A stretch of 64,000 bases of DNA from JBIYSM02 sp044759095. GTDB lineage: Bacteria; Bacillota; Bacilli; Brevibacillales; Brevibacillaceae. Within the stretch, counting starts at the first letter, position 1; each line of letters begins with the position of its first letter. The notes under the pieces were generated by a model. That model saw nothing but the letters and a program-made list of their open reading frames with translations. It was not told where the DNA came from and did no database searches. The DNA is taken from positions 1 through 64,000 of the forward strand of contig NZ_JBIYSM020000004.1 of the NCBI RefSeq assembly GCF_044759095.2. The letters are read 5' to 3'. The position numbers were made by a program, and so were the translations under genes. This document shows, one piece after another, positions 24,357-33,863 of this stretch.

Positions 24357-25370
24357 GTGGGGAGCAGAGTAAGTCGGCAGACCTGGAACTTTACGGAGGA
24401 CGTACGCATTCAAGCCTCTGCGACGGTAGTGGGTCCGATGGAGGGAGAAGGGCCGCTTGGGGCCTTCTTTGACAAGGTGCATGACGACTTGTACGCCGGT
24501 CAGGATTCTTGGGAACTGGCTGAAAGGCAGCTCATGGAAGATGCCGTACGCATGGCTCTTGCCAAGGCGAGCCTCGCGGAGCAGGAAATCGACGTCCTTC
24601 TTGCTGGGGACCTGCTGAACCAAAACATCACCGCCAACTTTACGGCAGAAATGCTGACGATCCCGTTGATGGGCATGTTCGGGGCCTGCTCGGCATCGAT
24701 GCTTACCCTCGCGAATGCAGCGGCTCTGGTCAATGCAGGCTATGCCCGGCGCGCTGTGGCGGCATGCAGCAGTCATAACGCAACGGCCGAACGGCAATAC
24801 CGCTATCCAACCGAATACGGCGGACAAAAACCGCCCAGTGCCCAGTGGACTGTGACGGGAGCGGGGGCAGCTGTCGTTGGTCTCGGGGGAAACGGCCCGC
24901 GTATCACCTATGCCACCATCGGCAAAGTCATCGACATGGGAATCAAAGATCCGTTTAACATGGGAGCGGCCATGGCGCCCGCGGCTGTATCTACCTTGAA
25001 GACGCATTTTGAAGATCTGCATCGCACACCGCAGGATTACGATCTGATTGTGACGGGGGATTTGGCGGCTGTTGGATATGCGATTACCAAAGACCTGATG
25101 AAGACGGAAGGGTACGACATGGACAAGGTGTACAACGACTGCGGGCTAATGATCTATTCGCCTGACCAGGAAGTATTTTCTGGTGCAAGCGGATGCGCCT
25201 GCAGCGCCGCTGTGACGTACAGCTACATCATTAATCAGTTGAATAAGGGACTGATGAAAAAGGTGCTGGTCTGTGCCACTGGCGCGTTGCTCAGCCCGGT
25301 CAGTTACCAGCAAGGGAATTCCATTCCTTGCATTGCCCACGCTGTCGCGTTGGAAGGGGGACAAATGTAA
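24357..25370 (+). CDS. spoVAD: stage V sporulation protein AD
   Basis: A 337-residue soluble protein with a thiolase-like fold that binds dipicolinic acid; B. subtilis SpoVAD does so directly. Conserved stretches include GACSASMLTLANAAALV and SSHNATAERQYRYPTEYGGQ. The GTG at 24357 follows GAGGAGG. Its stop overlaps the spoVAEB start by one base. Confidence 0.94.
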   Translation: MGSRVSRQTWNFTEDVRIQASATVVGPMEGEGPLGAFFDKVHDDLYAGQDSWELAERQLMEDAVRMALAKASLAEQEIDVLLAGDLLNQNITANFTAEMLTIPLMGMFGACSASMLTLANAAALVNAGYARRAVAACSSHNATAERQYRYPTEYGGQKPPSAQWTVTGAGAAVVGLGGNGPRITYATIGKVIDMGIKDPFNMGAAMAPAAVSTLKTHFEDLHRTPQDYDLIVTGDLAAVGYAITKDLMKTEGYDMDKVYNDCGLMIYSPDQEVFSGASGCACSAAVTYSYIINQLNKGLMKKVLVCATGALLSPVSYQQGNSIPCIAHAVALEGGQM

Positions 25371-25720
25371 TGGAGTACGTGATTGCCTTTGTGGTCGGAG
25401 GTCTGATTTGCGTCTTCGGTCAATTGCTGATGGACGTAGGGAAGCTGACCCCCGCTCACGTGATGAGTACGTTGGTGGTTTCCGGAGTGGTCCTTGATTT
25501 TATCGGGGTCTACGACAAGTTCATTGAGTTCGCCGGGGCCGGTGCCACGGTACCAATTACCAGTTTTGGTCATTCCTTGTATCACGGGGCCATTGCCGAA
25601 GCGGAGAAACACGGCATCATCGGCGTTGTGACAGGTATTTTTGAAGTACCCAGCGCAGGGATATCCGCAGCGATTGCCTTCGGCTTTTTGGCTTCACTCG
25701 TCTTTAAGCCAAAAGGGTAA
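25370..25720 (+). CDS. spoVAEB: stage V sporulation protein AEB
   Basis: A 116-residue hydrophobic protein related to SpoVAC, with about four membrane segments and the shared GAGATVPITSFGHSL motif. It starts with TAATG overlap at the spoVAD stop. SpoVAC, SpoVAD and SpoVAEB form the conserved core of the dipicolinic acid channel. Confidence 0.92.
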   Translation: MEYVIAFVVGGLICVFGQLLMDVGKLTPAHVMSTLVVSGVVLDFIGVYDKFIEFAGAGATVPITSFGHSLYHGAIAEAEKHGIIGVVTGIFEVPSAGISAAIAFGFLASLVFKPKG

Positions 25721-25740
25721 TGAAGTGCGGGGGGAGCGGG

Positions 25741-26355
25741 ATGGAGAACCAGCGGCGAAAAGTGATCCTGATCACGGACGGAGATTATGTAGCGCAGAAA
25801 GCAGTGGAAGCAGTCGCGAAGGAAGTTGGCGGTCGCTGCATCTCCCTTTCTGCCGGAAACCCTACGCCGCTCTCCGGCAGCCAAATGGTGCAGCTGATAA
25901 AAATGGCGGCTAACGATCCGGTTCTGGTGATGTTTGACGACAACGGCAATTACGGCAGAGGGCAGGGAGAGCAGGCCATCGAATACGTGGTCAAACATCC
26001 GGACATCGAGGTGTTGGGGGCCATTGCCGTTGCCTCCAACACAAAGTGGGTGCATGGAACGTCTGTCAGGTATTCCGTAGACAACCAGGGGCGTATCGTA
26101 GAGGAAGCGGTCGACAAGGATGGTTACTCCCATAAGGATTTGGACAATCATATTTACGGCGACACCGTGGATATCTTGAACTCGCTGCAGGTAGCCAATG
26201 TGATCGGCATCGGTGATATCGGGAAAATGGAAGGGAAGGACCATGTTCGCTACGGCTGTCCGATTACCCTGAGAGCAGTGAAGTGGATACTGGAAAGGAG
26301 TGAGTCTCATGGCCACAGATACCAGGAAACATCGGCCCATCTCAGAAGAGGTTGA
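25741..26355 (+). CDS. spoVAEA: stage V sporulation protein AEA
   Basis: A 204-residue soluble protein matching SpoVAEA: VILITDGDYVAQKAVEAVA at the start and DDNGNYGRGQGEQA centrally. Exact role is unknown; it is encoded in spoVA operons of many spore formers. The ATG at 25741 follows GGGGGGAG; an ATG at 25720 in the same frame lacks a site. Its last 47 bases overlap spoVAF in a different frame, an unusually long overlap, so the final 15 residues may be a non-conserved extension. Confidence 0.88.
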   Translation: MENQRRKVILITDGDYVAQKAVEAVAKEVGGRCISLSAGNPTPLSGSQMVQLIKMAANDPVLVMFDDNGNYGRGQGEQAIEYVVKHPDIEVLGAIAVASNTKWVHGTSVRYSVDNQGRIVEEAVDKDGYSHKDLDNHIYGDTVDILNSLQVANVIGIGDIGKMEGKDHVRYGCPITLRAVKWILERSESHGHRYQETSAHLRRG

Positions 26356-27778
26356 GGTAAACAAGGAGTACCTGAACGACAAGCTGGGGGTTGGCAAAAC
26401 ATTCGACGTCGGGATGCATGAGCTTGCCATCGGCGGTACCAGACTGCTGCTGTACTACATAAACGGCTTTGCCGACAGCAACATTGTTACACAAATCTTG
26501 CGCGACTTGAATGATCTGAAGGAACGGGACATGCTGTCCGACGTTTTTGAGCATCTGTTCCACAAATACATCCCGTACTTTCAGTTGGCCAAAGTAAAAA
26601 CCACGGATGAATTTATCGACAAGCTGCTGGTAGGCCAAATTGGGCTTATTATCGACGGAGAGACGCAGGGCATCATCATCGATGCGAAAATGTTCCCAGG
26701 CCGACAACCGAAGGAACCGGATACGGAAAGAGTTGTGCGCGGAGCCCACGACGGCTTTACCGAGACCTTGGTCATCAATACGGCACTGACGCGTCGACGC
26801 ATTCGCGACGAGAGATTGCGGTTCGAGGTCATGCAGGTTGGCGAACGTTCCAAAACGGATGTGGCGATCGCTTACCTCCACGACGTGGCCAACCCTGAAT
26901 TGGTGCGAAAACTGAAGAAAAAGCTGCAGGACATTCAGGTGGACGGAATACCAATGGCCGAAAAATCAGTGGAAGAATTTATTATCGGCAAGACGTTCAA
27001 CCCGTTTCCGCTGGTCCGTTACACGGAACGGCCGGACGTGGCCGCCATCCATCTCCTGGAAGGGCATGTTCTTATCTACGTGGACACATCACCCAGTGTG
27101 ATGATTACTCCCGCTACTTATTTCCACCATGTGCAGCATGCGGAAGAATACCGGCAGACCCCTGTGGTCGGCGTGTACCTGCGATGGGTGAGGTTTTTCG
27201 GCATCTTTGCCTCGATTTTTTTACTGCCTCTCTGGATACTTTTGGCGATGCACCCCTCATTAATCCCGGAACCCCTCGATTTTATCGGGATTAAAGAGAA
27301 AGGGAGCATACCGCTATTGGGTCAATTTTTACTCGCGGAGCTGGGGTTGGATCTCATGCGGATGGCCGCCATCCATACCCCGCAGCCTCTGACGGTTGCG
27401 ATGGGTCTCTTGGCGGCCATATTGGTGGGGGAAGTGGCCATTAAAGTAGGATTGTTCGCCCCGGAAGTCATTTTGTATCTGGCAGTTGCCGCGGTAGGGA
27501 TGTTCGCCACCCCCAGCTACGAACTTGGCAACGCGAACCGGCTGGTTCGCTATTTTCTTCTGATCATGGCAGGAATTTTCGGCGTCACCGGTTTTATGCT
27601 GGGGATCACGGTCGTCCTGGTTGGATTGGCCATCACTCGTTCATTGGGAACGCCCTATTTGTGGCCGTTTATCCCGTTCAACTACAAGGCGATGAAAGAC
27701 GTCTTTATCCGTATGGCAGTCCCCATGAAAAACAAGCGCCCAAGCATTGTCAAACCGCAGAATCCCTACCGGCAATAA
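26309..27778 (+). CDS. spoVAF: stage V sporulation protein AF, GerA family
   Basis: A 489-residue protein homologous to the A subunit of spore germinant receptors. The N-terminal two thirds are soluble (about residues 1-290). The C-terminal third has about five hydrophobic segments, then a basic tail. In B. subtilis SpoVAF modulates germination with FigP. The ATG at 26309 follows GGAAAGGAG. It is the last spoVA gene. Confidence 0.92.
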   Translation: MATDTRKHRPISEEVEVNKEYLNDKLGVGKTFDVGMHELAIGGTRLLLYYINGFADSNIVTQILRDLNDLKERDMLSDVFEHLFHKYIPYFQLAKVKTTDEFIDKLLVGQIGLIIDGETQGIIIDAKMFPGRQPKEPDTERVVRGAHDGFTETLVINTALTRRRIRDERLRFEVMQVGERSKTDVAIAYLHDVANPELVRKLKKKLQDIQVDGIPMAEKSVEEFIIGKTFNPFPLVRYTERPDVAAIHLLEGHVLIYVDTSPSVMITPATYFHHVQHAEEYRQTPVVGVYLRWVRFFGIFASIFLLPLWILLAMHPSLIPEPLDFIGIKEKGSIPLLGQFLLAELGLDLMRMAAIHTPQPLTVAMGLLAAILVGEVAIKVGLFAPEVILYLAVAAVGMFATPSYELGNANRLVRYFLLIMAGIFGVTGFMLGITVVLVGLAITRSLGTPYLWPFIPFNYKAMKDVFIRMAVPMKNKRPSIVKPQNPYRQ

Positions 27779-27845
27779 CCCATTGTCAAAACCGCTTTAT
27801 TATAGTAAATTGAAGAAGAATGAAGCAAAGAAAAAAAGGCGTTTT

Positions 27846-27875
27846 GGCAACTGACTTACCGGTCAGTTGCCTTTC
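27846..27875 (+). terminator. terminator of the spoVA operon
   Basis: GGCAACTGAC pairs perfectly with GTCAGTTGCC across a 6-base loop, followed by TTTCTATAT. Confidence 0.75.
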
Positions 27876-27924
27876 TATATACCATATATCAGATGCGATT
27901 GGAGACTGGGGAGGAAATAGTGAG

Positions 27925-29247
27925 ATGTTTTTACATGGGACGAGTAGGGTGAACGAGCTGGGACATCTGGAGATCGGCGGCTGTGATGTAACCAGGCTGG
28001 CTGCCCAGTACGGCACACCGTTGTACGTATATGATGAAGAGCAGATCCGCCGCAAATGCCGCGCGTTTATGCAGGCGTTTCGCGATTCCGGTTTTGCGTT
28101 TCAGGTAGCGTACGCGAGCAAGGCGTTTTGTACCATGGCAATGTGCAAGCTGGTGGAAGAAGAGGGGCTGTCACTTGACGTGGTCNNNNNNNNNNNNNNN
28201 NNNNNNNNNNNNNNNNNNNNNNNNNNNNNNNNNNNNNNNNNNNNNNNNNNNNNNNNNNNNTCGGTGGAGGAAATCACCATGGCGTTGGATGCGCACATTG
28301 GCTGCTTCGTCGTCGACAACTTCTATGAACTTGCCCTGCTGGAGCAGTTGGGGGAAGAGCGGGGCCAGACCGTTGCAGTTCTGCTGCGTGTGACACCTGG
28401 AGTGGAAGCGCATACCCATGAATACATCTCAACAGGTCAACAGGACTCCAAGTTCGGATTTGATGTGATGAGCGGACAGGCGCTCCAGGCGATCACGCTT
28501 GCGCATAAAAGCAGCTCTCTTCACCTTCTTGGGGTGCACAGCCATATCGGATCGCAAATTTTTGAGACAGACGGCTTTTTGATTGCAGTCAAGCGGCTGG
28601 CTGAGCTGCTGGAAGAAGCGAAAAAAGAGACGGGTTTCGTCCCGGAGGTGCTAAACGTCGGCGGCGGTTTCGGCATTCGCTACGTGGAGGGCGATACTCC
28701 GTTGCCGCCTGAGGCGTATGTGCGGACGATCACGTCAGCCGTGCGGGATGAATGGACTGCCCGCAACCTCCCGCTGCCGGAACTGTGGATTGAACCGGGC
28801 CGAAGTATCGTGGGAGATGCAGGCACGACCTTGTATCGGGTTGGATCGACCAAGGAGATTCCCAACGTGCGCAAGTATCTGGCTGTGGACGGAGGCATGA
28901 CGGACAATCTGCGTCCCGCTCTTTATCAAGCCCGGTATGAGGCCGCCATCGCCAACAAGATGAATGAACCTGCTGACGATGTGGTGTCAATCGCCGGCAA
29001 GTGCTGTGAGTCTGGAGACATGCTGATCTGGGATGTCGCGCTTCCGCAGACCAGCCCGGGTGATATTCTCGCCGTATCTTGCACAGGTGCCTACGGTTAT
29101 GCGATGTCCAACAATTACAACCGAATTGCGCGCCCAGCTGTTGTTTTTGTAAAAAATGGGGAGGCAGAGCTGGTGGTCAAGCGGGAGAGTCTGGCTGATG
29201 TGATCAGACAGGATCTGCTGCCTGCACGGACTCAATCATTGCGGTAA
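27925..29247 (+). CDS. lysA: diaminopimelate decarboxylase (75-base gap in the sequence)
   Basis: A 440-residue PLP enzyme making lysine from meso-diaminopimelate. The PLP lysine is K66 (VAYASKAF), and later motifs include GVHSHIGSQI, NVGGGFGIRY, EPGRSIVG and KCCESGD. Bases 28186-28260 are N, masking residues 88-112. The frame is kept on both sides, and the family usually has about 25 residues here (the SGGELYTA...HGNNK region), so the gene is probably intact. ATG follows GGGGAGGAAA. Confidence 0.92.
   Translation: MFLHGTSRVNELGHLEIGGCDVTRLAAQYGTPLYVYDEEQIRRKCRAFMQAFRDSGFAFQVAYASKAFCTMAMCKLVEEEGLSLDVVXXXXXXXXXXXXXXXXXXXXXXXXXSVEEITMALDAHIGCFVVDNFYELALLEQLGEERGQTVAVLLRVTPGVEAHTHEYISTGQQDSKFGFDVMSGQALQAITLAHKSSSLHLLGVHSHIGSQIFETDGFLIAVKRLAELLEEAKKETGFVPEVLNVGGGFGIRYVEGDTPLPPEAYVRTITSAVRDEWTARNLPLPELWIEPGRSIVGDAGTTLYRVGSTKEIPNVRKYLAVDGGMTDNLRPALYQARYEAAIANKMNEPADDVVSIAGKCCESGDMLIWDVALPQTSPGDILAVSCTGAYGYAMSNNYNRIARPAVVFVKNGEAELVVKRESLADVIRQDLLPARTQSLR
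28186..28260. other. 75-base run of N inside lysA
   Basis: Seventy-five consecutive undetermined bases with good coding sequence on both sides. It may be an assembly gap, a masked stretch or a low-quality read. Confidence 0.98.
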
Positions 29248-29378
29248 CTTCATCAGGCATCGGGAATCAGACATACATCTTTCAACCGGTTCTCTCGTAT
29301 AGAAAGGTGTAATGGACGCACCCGTTTTGAAATGGTAAAATGGGAAGGTTCAATTGTAAAGGTATGGAGGTAACGAAC

Positions 29379-29813
29379 ATGAAAAAAGCACGCATTACCA
29401 TGGAAAACGGGAATCAAATCGAGCTGGAACTGTTTGAAAACGAAGCTCCTGGAACCGTAGCCAACTTTGAAAAACTGGCGAATGAAGGCTTTTACAACGG
29501 CTTGACGTTCCACCGCGTGATTCCTGGCTTTGTGGCGCAGGGAGGCTGCCCGTACGGCACCGGCACTGGCGGTCCGGGCTACACGATCAAATGTGAAACA
29601 GCAGGCAACCCGCACAAGCATCTGCGCGGTTCCCTCTCCATGGCGCACGCAGGCAAGGACACAGGCGGCAGCCAGTTTTTCATTTGCTATGACGCGTTCC
29701 CTCATCTCGACGGCGTGCATACCGTGTTCGGCCGCGTAACACAAGGCATGGAGCACGTCGACGCCATCAAGCAAGGTGACAAAATGGCAAAAGTGGAAGT
29801 CGTGAACGAATAG
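29379..29813 (+). CDS. ppiB: peptidyl-prolyl cis-trans isomerase, cyclophilin type
   Basis: A 144-residue single-domain cyclophilin without a signal peptide, hence cytoplasmic. Active-site stretches FHRVIPGFVAQGGCP and SMAHAGKDTGGSQFFI are conserved. It speeds proline isomerisation in folding. The ATG at 29379 follows ATGGAGGTAA. It is a single gene with its own terminator. Confidence 0.94.
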   Translation: MKKARITMENGNQIELELFENEAPGTVANFEKLANEGFYNGLTFHRVIPGFVAQGGCPYGTGTGGPGYTIKCETAGNPHKHLRGSLSMAHAGKDTGGSQFFICYDAFPHLDGVHTVFGRVTQGMEHVDAIKQGDKMAKVEVVNE

Positions 29814-29829
29814 ACAAGCTGCAACCAAG

Positions 29830-29856
29830 CACTGGCGTCAACGCCGGTGTTTTTTC
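29830..29856 (+). terminator. terminator of ppiB
   Basis: CACTGGCG pairs with CGCCGGTG (one wobble pair) with a 4-base loop and six T. Confidence 0.85.
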
Positions 29857-29966
29857 TTGCACAGATCCAACGAGGGTTTTAAGGCATTGGGCGTAGGCGA
29901 GTCTTGTAACCCCCTGCCTCTCTTGGTATGCTAATAGATAGCAATTTTTTCACTCAGGAGGACGGA

Positions 29967-30635
29967 ATGGAGAACTTTTTTCACTTTGACTGGGCGACGG
30001 TGCCGTTTCGCGTCATTGCGTTCGTCATCGCCTTTTCCCTGCACGAATGGGCACACGCATACGCCGCGTGGAAGCTGGGGGACGACACGGCAAAACAGGA
30101 AGGACGCCTCACGATTAACCCAATTCCCCACATTGACCCGTTTGGATTGATCTTGATTTTGTTCGGGCCGTTTGGTTGGGCCAAACCGGTGCCGGTCAAC
30201 CCGCTGCGCTTTCGCGGCAACAAACGACTTGGAATGGTCTACGTGTCTGCAGCGGGCCCTTTCGTGAATCTGATTTTGGCCATTGTTTTTGCCGTTATGT
30301 TCTACGCAGTCGCACATTCCGGGATTCTTGCCGGTATGAACGAAAAAGCGGCGGAAGCGATCATCCTGACTCTTCGCTTCAGCGTGCTGATCAACTGCGC
30401 TTTGTTCATTTTCAATCTGCTCCCCATTCATCCGTTGGACGGCTCAAAAATCTTTCGTTTCCTTTCGCCCCGACGGTGGGACGGTTTTTTCTACAAGCTT
30501 GAGATCTATGGCCCGTGGCTTTTGCTTCTGCTGATCTTTATCCCGGGAATCAGCGGGGTTTTGCTTGGTTTCCCGCTCGCACTGCTGCTGACAAGCATTC
30601 AAGAGTTGGCTCTGTTCATTCTATCGCTGTTTTAA
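29967..30635 (+). CDS. M50-family site-2 metalloprotease
   Basis: A 222-residue membrane metalloprotease of the rhomboid-like SREBP-S2P class. The zinc motif HEWAH is at residues 26-30 in the first hydrophobic segment, and the third ligand lies in HPLDGSK near residue 157. About five membrane segments are visible. Substrates are unknown. It resembles B. subtilis YwhC/YydH-type stand-alone proteases and not SpoIVFB or RseP. The ATG at 29967 has AGGAGG upstream. It lies 21 bases before scpA, where M50 genes are common neighbours. Confidence 0.88.
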   Translation: MENFFHFDWATVPFRVIAFVIAFSLHEWAHAYAAWKLGDDTAKQEGRLTINPIPHIDPFGLILILFGPFGWAKPVPVNPLRFRGNKRLGMVYVSAAGPFVNLILAIVFAVMFYAVAHSGILAGMNEKAAEAIILTLRFSVLINCALFIFNLLPIHPLDGSKIFRFLSPRRWDGFFYKLEIYGPWLLLLLIFIPGISGVLLGFPLALLLTSIQELALFILSLF

Positions 30636-30656
30636 TAGGGAAACGAGGGAGAACTT

Positions 30657-31424
30657 GTGTCATACAGCATTAAACTGGATTCGTTTGAGGGCCCTCTTGA
30701 CCTGTTGCTGCATTTGATTGACAAGGCGGAGGTGGACATCTACGACATCCCCGTGGCCGAAATTACCGAGCAGTATCTGGCTACCATCGACACCATGCAG
30801 CAGCTGCAGCTCGATGTGGCAAGCGAGTTCGTGGTGATGGCGGCAACGCTTCTGTCCATCAAAAGCAAGATGCTTCTGCCAAAAAAGGAAGAGCAGGTCT
30901 TTCAACCGCTGTTTGATATGGATGTGGAGGAAGTGGACCCGCGCGAAGAGCTGGTTCAGCGGCTGCTTGAGTACAAACGGTACAAGCTGCTTGCGGAACA
31001 ACTGCGGGAGATGGAAGTCGGCCGCAACCAGGTGTTTACCCGGCCGGCTGAGGACCTGACCCCATACGTGCGTGAAGAGGAGCAAACGATCAAAGACGTC
31101 ACCGTTTATGATCTCATTACGGCACTGGAAAAGCTGGTGACGCGGATCAAGGAGAAGGAGCCGCTGGCCAAGGTGTCCCGCGACGAAGTGTCCATCAAGG
31201 ACAGGATGCAGGAAATCCGGCAGCTGCTGAAGGTAGGCGGCGGCATGATCCGCTTTTTTCAGCTGTTTTCCGCCAACGCGTCACGGACGGAGATCGTCAC
31301 CACTTTTCTGGCGCTGCTGGAACTGATGAAGGCAAAACATATTACGTGCATCCAGAATCAGCTGTTTCAAGACATCATGATATGTGAAAACACGGCGAAA
31401 GGAGCTCATTCCGATGGACTATGA
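30657..31424 (+). CDS. scpA: segregation and condensation protein A
   Basis: A 255-residue kleisin of the bacterial condensin (Smc-ScpA-ScpB). The N-terminal SYSIKLDSFEGPLDLLLHLI is the hallmark that contacts the Smc head neck. A negatively charged linker and a C-terminal winged helix follow. The GTG at 30657 follows CGAGGGAG. It overlaps scpB by 11 bases. Confidence 0.94.
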   Translation: MSYSIKLDSFEGPLDLLLHLIDKAEVDIYDIPVAEITEQYLATIDTMQQLQLDVASEFVVMAATLLSIKSKMLLPKKEEQVFQPLFDMDVEEVDPREELVQRLLEYKRYKLLAEQLREMEVGRNQVFTRPAEDLTPYVREEEQTIKDVTVYDLITALEKLVTRIKEKEPLAKVSRDEVSIKDRMQEIRQLLKVGGGMIRFFQLFSANASRTEIVTTFLALLELMKAKHITCIQNQLFQDIMICENTAKGAHSDGL

Positions 31425-31998
31425 CAAGCTGAAAGGCGTCATCGAGGGCTTGTTGTTCATCTCAGGCGATGAAGGAATCGATGCCAAGCAGATTGGCGAA
31501 ATCATTGAGGTGCCCGAAGATACGGTCGTCGATTTGATCGAAGACATGAAAGCCGATTTCCGTCGCAGCGGCAGAGGGATTCAAATTGTCGAAGTAGCCA
31601 GGGCGTATCAGTTTACGACGCTTCCCGAGCACGTTCCGTATTTTGAAAAGCTGGCTTCTTCGCCCACTCAATCCACATTGTCGCAGGCTGCACTGGAGAC
31701 GCTGGCAATCATCGCCTACAAACAGCCAATCACTCGCTCGGAGATTGAAGAAATCCGCGGAGTGAAGTGTGAAAAGGCGCTGAACACCCTGCTTTCCAAG
31801 CAGTTGATCCGCGAAGCGGGAAGAGCAGAGGGGGTCGGGCGTCCCATTCTATATGCCACGACAAAAGAGTTTTTGGAACATTTTGGGCTGAGACAATTGG
31901 ATGATCTGCCCGAACCGCCCGTCAATCTGAACATCGAAGAGGCGAGGATGGAAGCATCCGTCCTGTTTGCCAAAACCACCGAACCTGCAAACGACTAG
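31414..31998 (+). CDS. scpB: segregation and condensation protein B
   Basis: A 194-residue ScpB with two winged helices that dimerises on ScpA in the condensin complex. The conserved AALETLAIIAYKQPITRSEIEEIRG is present from about residue 93. The ATG at 31414 follows AAAGGAG inside the scpA 3' end, so the two are translationally coupled. Confidence 0.94.
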   Translation: MDYDKLKGVIEGLLFISGDEGIDAKQIGEIIEVPEDTVVDLIEDMKADFRRSGRGIQIVEVARAYQFTTLPEHVPYFEKLASSPTQSTLSQAALETLAIIAYKQPITRSEIEEIRGVKCEKALNTLLSKQLIREAGRAEGVGRPILYATTKEFLEHFGLRQLDDLPEPPVNLNIEEARMEASVLFAKTTEPAND

Positions 31999-32019
31999 CC
32001 GCCGCCCTGCAGTTTGCGG

Positions 32020-32047
32020 TACTATCAAACGACTCGTCCCCATATAC
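32020..32047 (+). promoter_or_regulatory. weak candidate sigma-E promoter of dacB
   Basis: CATATACT at 32041 resembles the sigma-E -10 (CATACAAT). The element 14 bases upstream (TACTATC) is only a partial -35. dacB is a sigma-E gene in B. subtilis. Confidence 0.3.
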
Positions 32048-32088
32048 TTGTACAAACCACGGTGATCCTGAAGACTGGGGAGGACGTT

Positions 32089-33267
32089 ATGAAGTATCGG
32101 AGCCAACTATCCGGCGTACTCGTCGTTTTTCTATTTTTCCAGGCGCTGTTTATTCCGTCTGGGGGCACAGCGGAAGCAGCTTCTGCACCTCCGGGTCTAT
32201 CCGCGGAGGCGGCAGCCTTGATCGATGTCGCGAGCGGCCGGATTTTATACCAGAAGAACGGCGGCAAGAAAATGCGCATTGCCAGTCTGACGAAAACCAT
32301 GACGGCGATTGTCGCCATCGAATCGGCTACCTTGAAGGACGTAGTGACGGTCCCCCCGGAAGCAGTGGGAGTGGAAGGATCGTCCATCTACCTGAAGCGA
32401 GGTGAAAAGCTCACACTCGAAGAACTGCTGTACGGCTTGATGCTCCGCTCCGGCAACGACGCCGCCGTGGCGATCGCGCACCATGTAGGCGGCTCTCTGC
32501 CCGGCTTTGTGTACATGATGAATGAAAAAGCAGACCTGATCGGCATGACTCATACCAACTTTACCAATCCGCACGGGCTCGATGAGAGCAACATGCATTA
32601 TTCGACAGCGGAGGATATGGTCAAACTGTCCGCCTATGCGTTGAAAAATCCGGTGTTTCAGCAAATCGTTGCCACAAAGGTGAAAAACATTTCATGGGAA
32701 GGCGAGAACTGGGACCGGCGGCTGCAAAACAAGAACAAGATGCTCCATTTGTACAAGGGAGCAGACGGCGTGAAAACCGGCTACACAAAGCTGGCGAAAC
32801 GATGCCTCGCTTCATCGGCTACACGGGACGGCCGACAGCTGGCGGCAATCACACTGAACGCACCTGACGATTGGAACGACTCCATGAGTTTGATGGATTG
32901 GGGTTTTCAGCAATTTAAGGTGACAATAGTTGTGGAAAAAGGGCAGACCGTGAATGCGTCAGCCGCCATTTCCACTGCGGCCGCCGATTTTCAGCTGATT
33001 GCGATGAATGACTTTTCCTATCCGCTTAAGGCGGGAGAGGAGAGCAAGCTTCGTACCAGTGTCCATCTGCTGAAACCTCAGGTAACAGAAGACATGATGG
33101 GGAAGCATGTTGGCTTCTTGCAAGTGTACCTCGAACGGCAACTGATTGGCAGCATACCGCTGACCGTACAGGCAGCCGTACCAGCGTCCAATCCGACGAA
33201 GAGGGGACTATACACCTTCTGGGATCTGCTGTGGCACATCATGGCGGGAGGAATGTGGCATGCTTAA
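32089..33267 (+). CDS. dacB: D-alanyl-D-alanine carboxypeptidase, spore cortex type
   Basis: A 392-residue penicillin-binding protein with a signal peptide (about residues 1-31). Catalytic motifs are SLTK (S66, K69), SGN (121-123) and KTG (from K229). It sits directly before spmA and spmB, an arrangement diagnostic of DacB (PBP5*), which lowers cortex cross-linking so the spore core can dehydrate. The ATG at 32089 follows GGGGAGGA. Its stop overlaps the spmA start. Confidence 0.93.
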   Translation: MKYRSQLSGVLVVFLFFQALFIPSGGTAEAASAPPGLSAEAAALIDVASGRILYQKNGGKKMRIASLTKTMTAIVAIESATLKDVVTVPPEAVGVEGSSIYLKRGEKLTLEELLYGLMLRSGNDAAVAIAHHVGGSLPGFVYMMNEKADLIGMTHTNFTNPHGLDESNMHYSTAEDMVKLSAYALKNPVFQQIVATKVKNISWEGENWDRRLQNKNKMLHLYKGADGVKTGYTKLAKRCLASSATRDGRQLAAITLNAPDDWNDSMSLMDWGFQQFKVTIVVEKGQTVNASAAISTAAADFQLIAMNDFSYPLKAGEESKLRTSVHLLKPQVTEDMMGKHVGFLQVYLERQLIGSIPLTVQAAVPASNPTKRGLYTFWDLLWHIMAGGMWHA

Positions 33268-33847
33268 CGTCATCTGGCTCGCTCTGATTGTTATCAGTAT
33301 CGTGGTTGCAGCAACCAATGGACGGTTGGAAGTCATCAATCAGGCTGCTTTTGAAGGGGCAAAGACAGGGGTAACGGTGTGCTTCGGCTTGTTGAGCGTC
33401 CTCGCTTTCTGGATGGGGCTGATGCGTGTTGCGGAAAAGGCAGGCCTTTTGGAGCTCTTGGCCCGAGCCCTGTCTCCCTTTATTCACCGGTTGTTTCCCG
33501 ACGTGCCCAAAGGCCATCCAGCCCTCGGCTACATCATGTCGAACATGAGCGCCAATCTGCTGGGGCTGGGTAACGCCGCAACGCCGATGGGACTGAAAGC
33601 GATGGAAGAACTGCAGAAGCTGAATCCCGACAAACAGGTGGCCTCTCCTGCGATGTGCACCCTGCTGGCGATCAATACGGCCAGTATTACGCTCATCCCG
33701 ACCACCATGATCGCCATCCGCATGCAGTACGGTTCCGCCAACCCCGTGGAAATCGTCGGCACGACGCTGATCGCTTCTTTTTCCGCGACGATTTTCGCCC
33801 TCCTGCTGGATCGTTGGTACCGATACCGACGTGGCAAGCGACGGTGA
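33260..33847 (+). CDS. spmA: spore maturation protein A
   Basis: A 195-residue membrane protein with a nucleoside-recognition (Gate) domain and about four hydrophobic segments. Conserved text includes MSNMSANLLGLGNAATPMGLKA. SpmA and SpmB are needed for spore core dehydration and heat resistance. It overlaps dacB by 8 bases. Confidence 0.93.
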   Translation: MLNVIWLALIVISIVVAATNGRLEVINQAAFEGAKTGVTVCFGLLSVLAFWMGLMRVAEKAGLLELLARALSPFIHRLFPDVPKGHPALGYIMSNMSANLLGLGNAATPMGLKAMEELQKLNPDKQVASPAMCTLLAINTASITLIPTTMIAIRMQYGSANPVEIVGTTLIASFSATIFALLLDRWYRYRRGKRR

Positions 33848-33863
33848 ACAAGGAGGGATCGTC

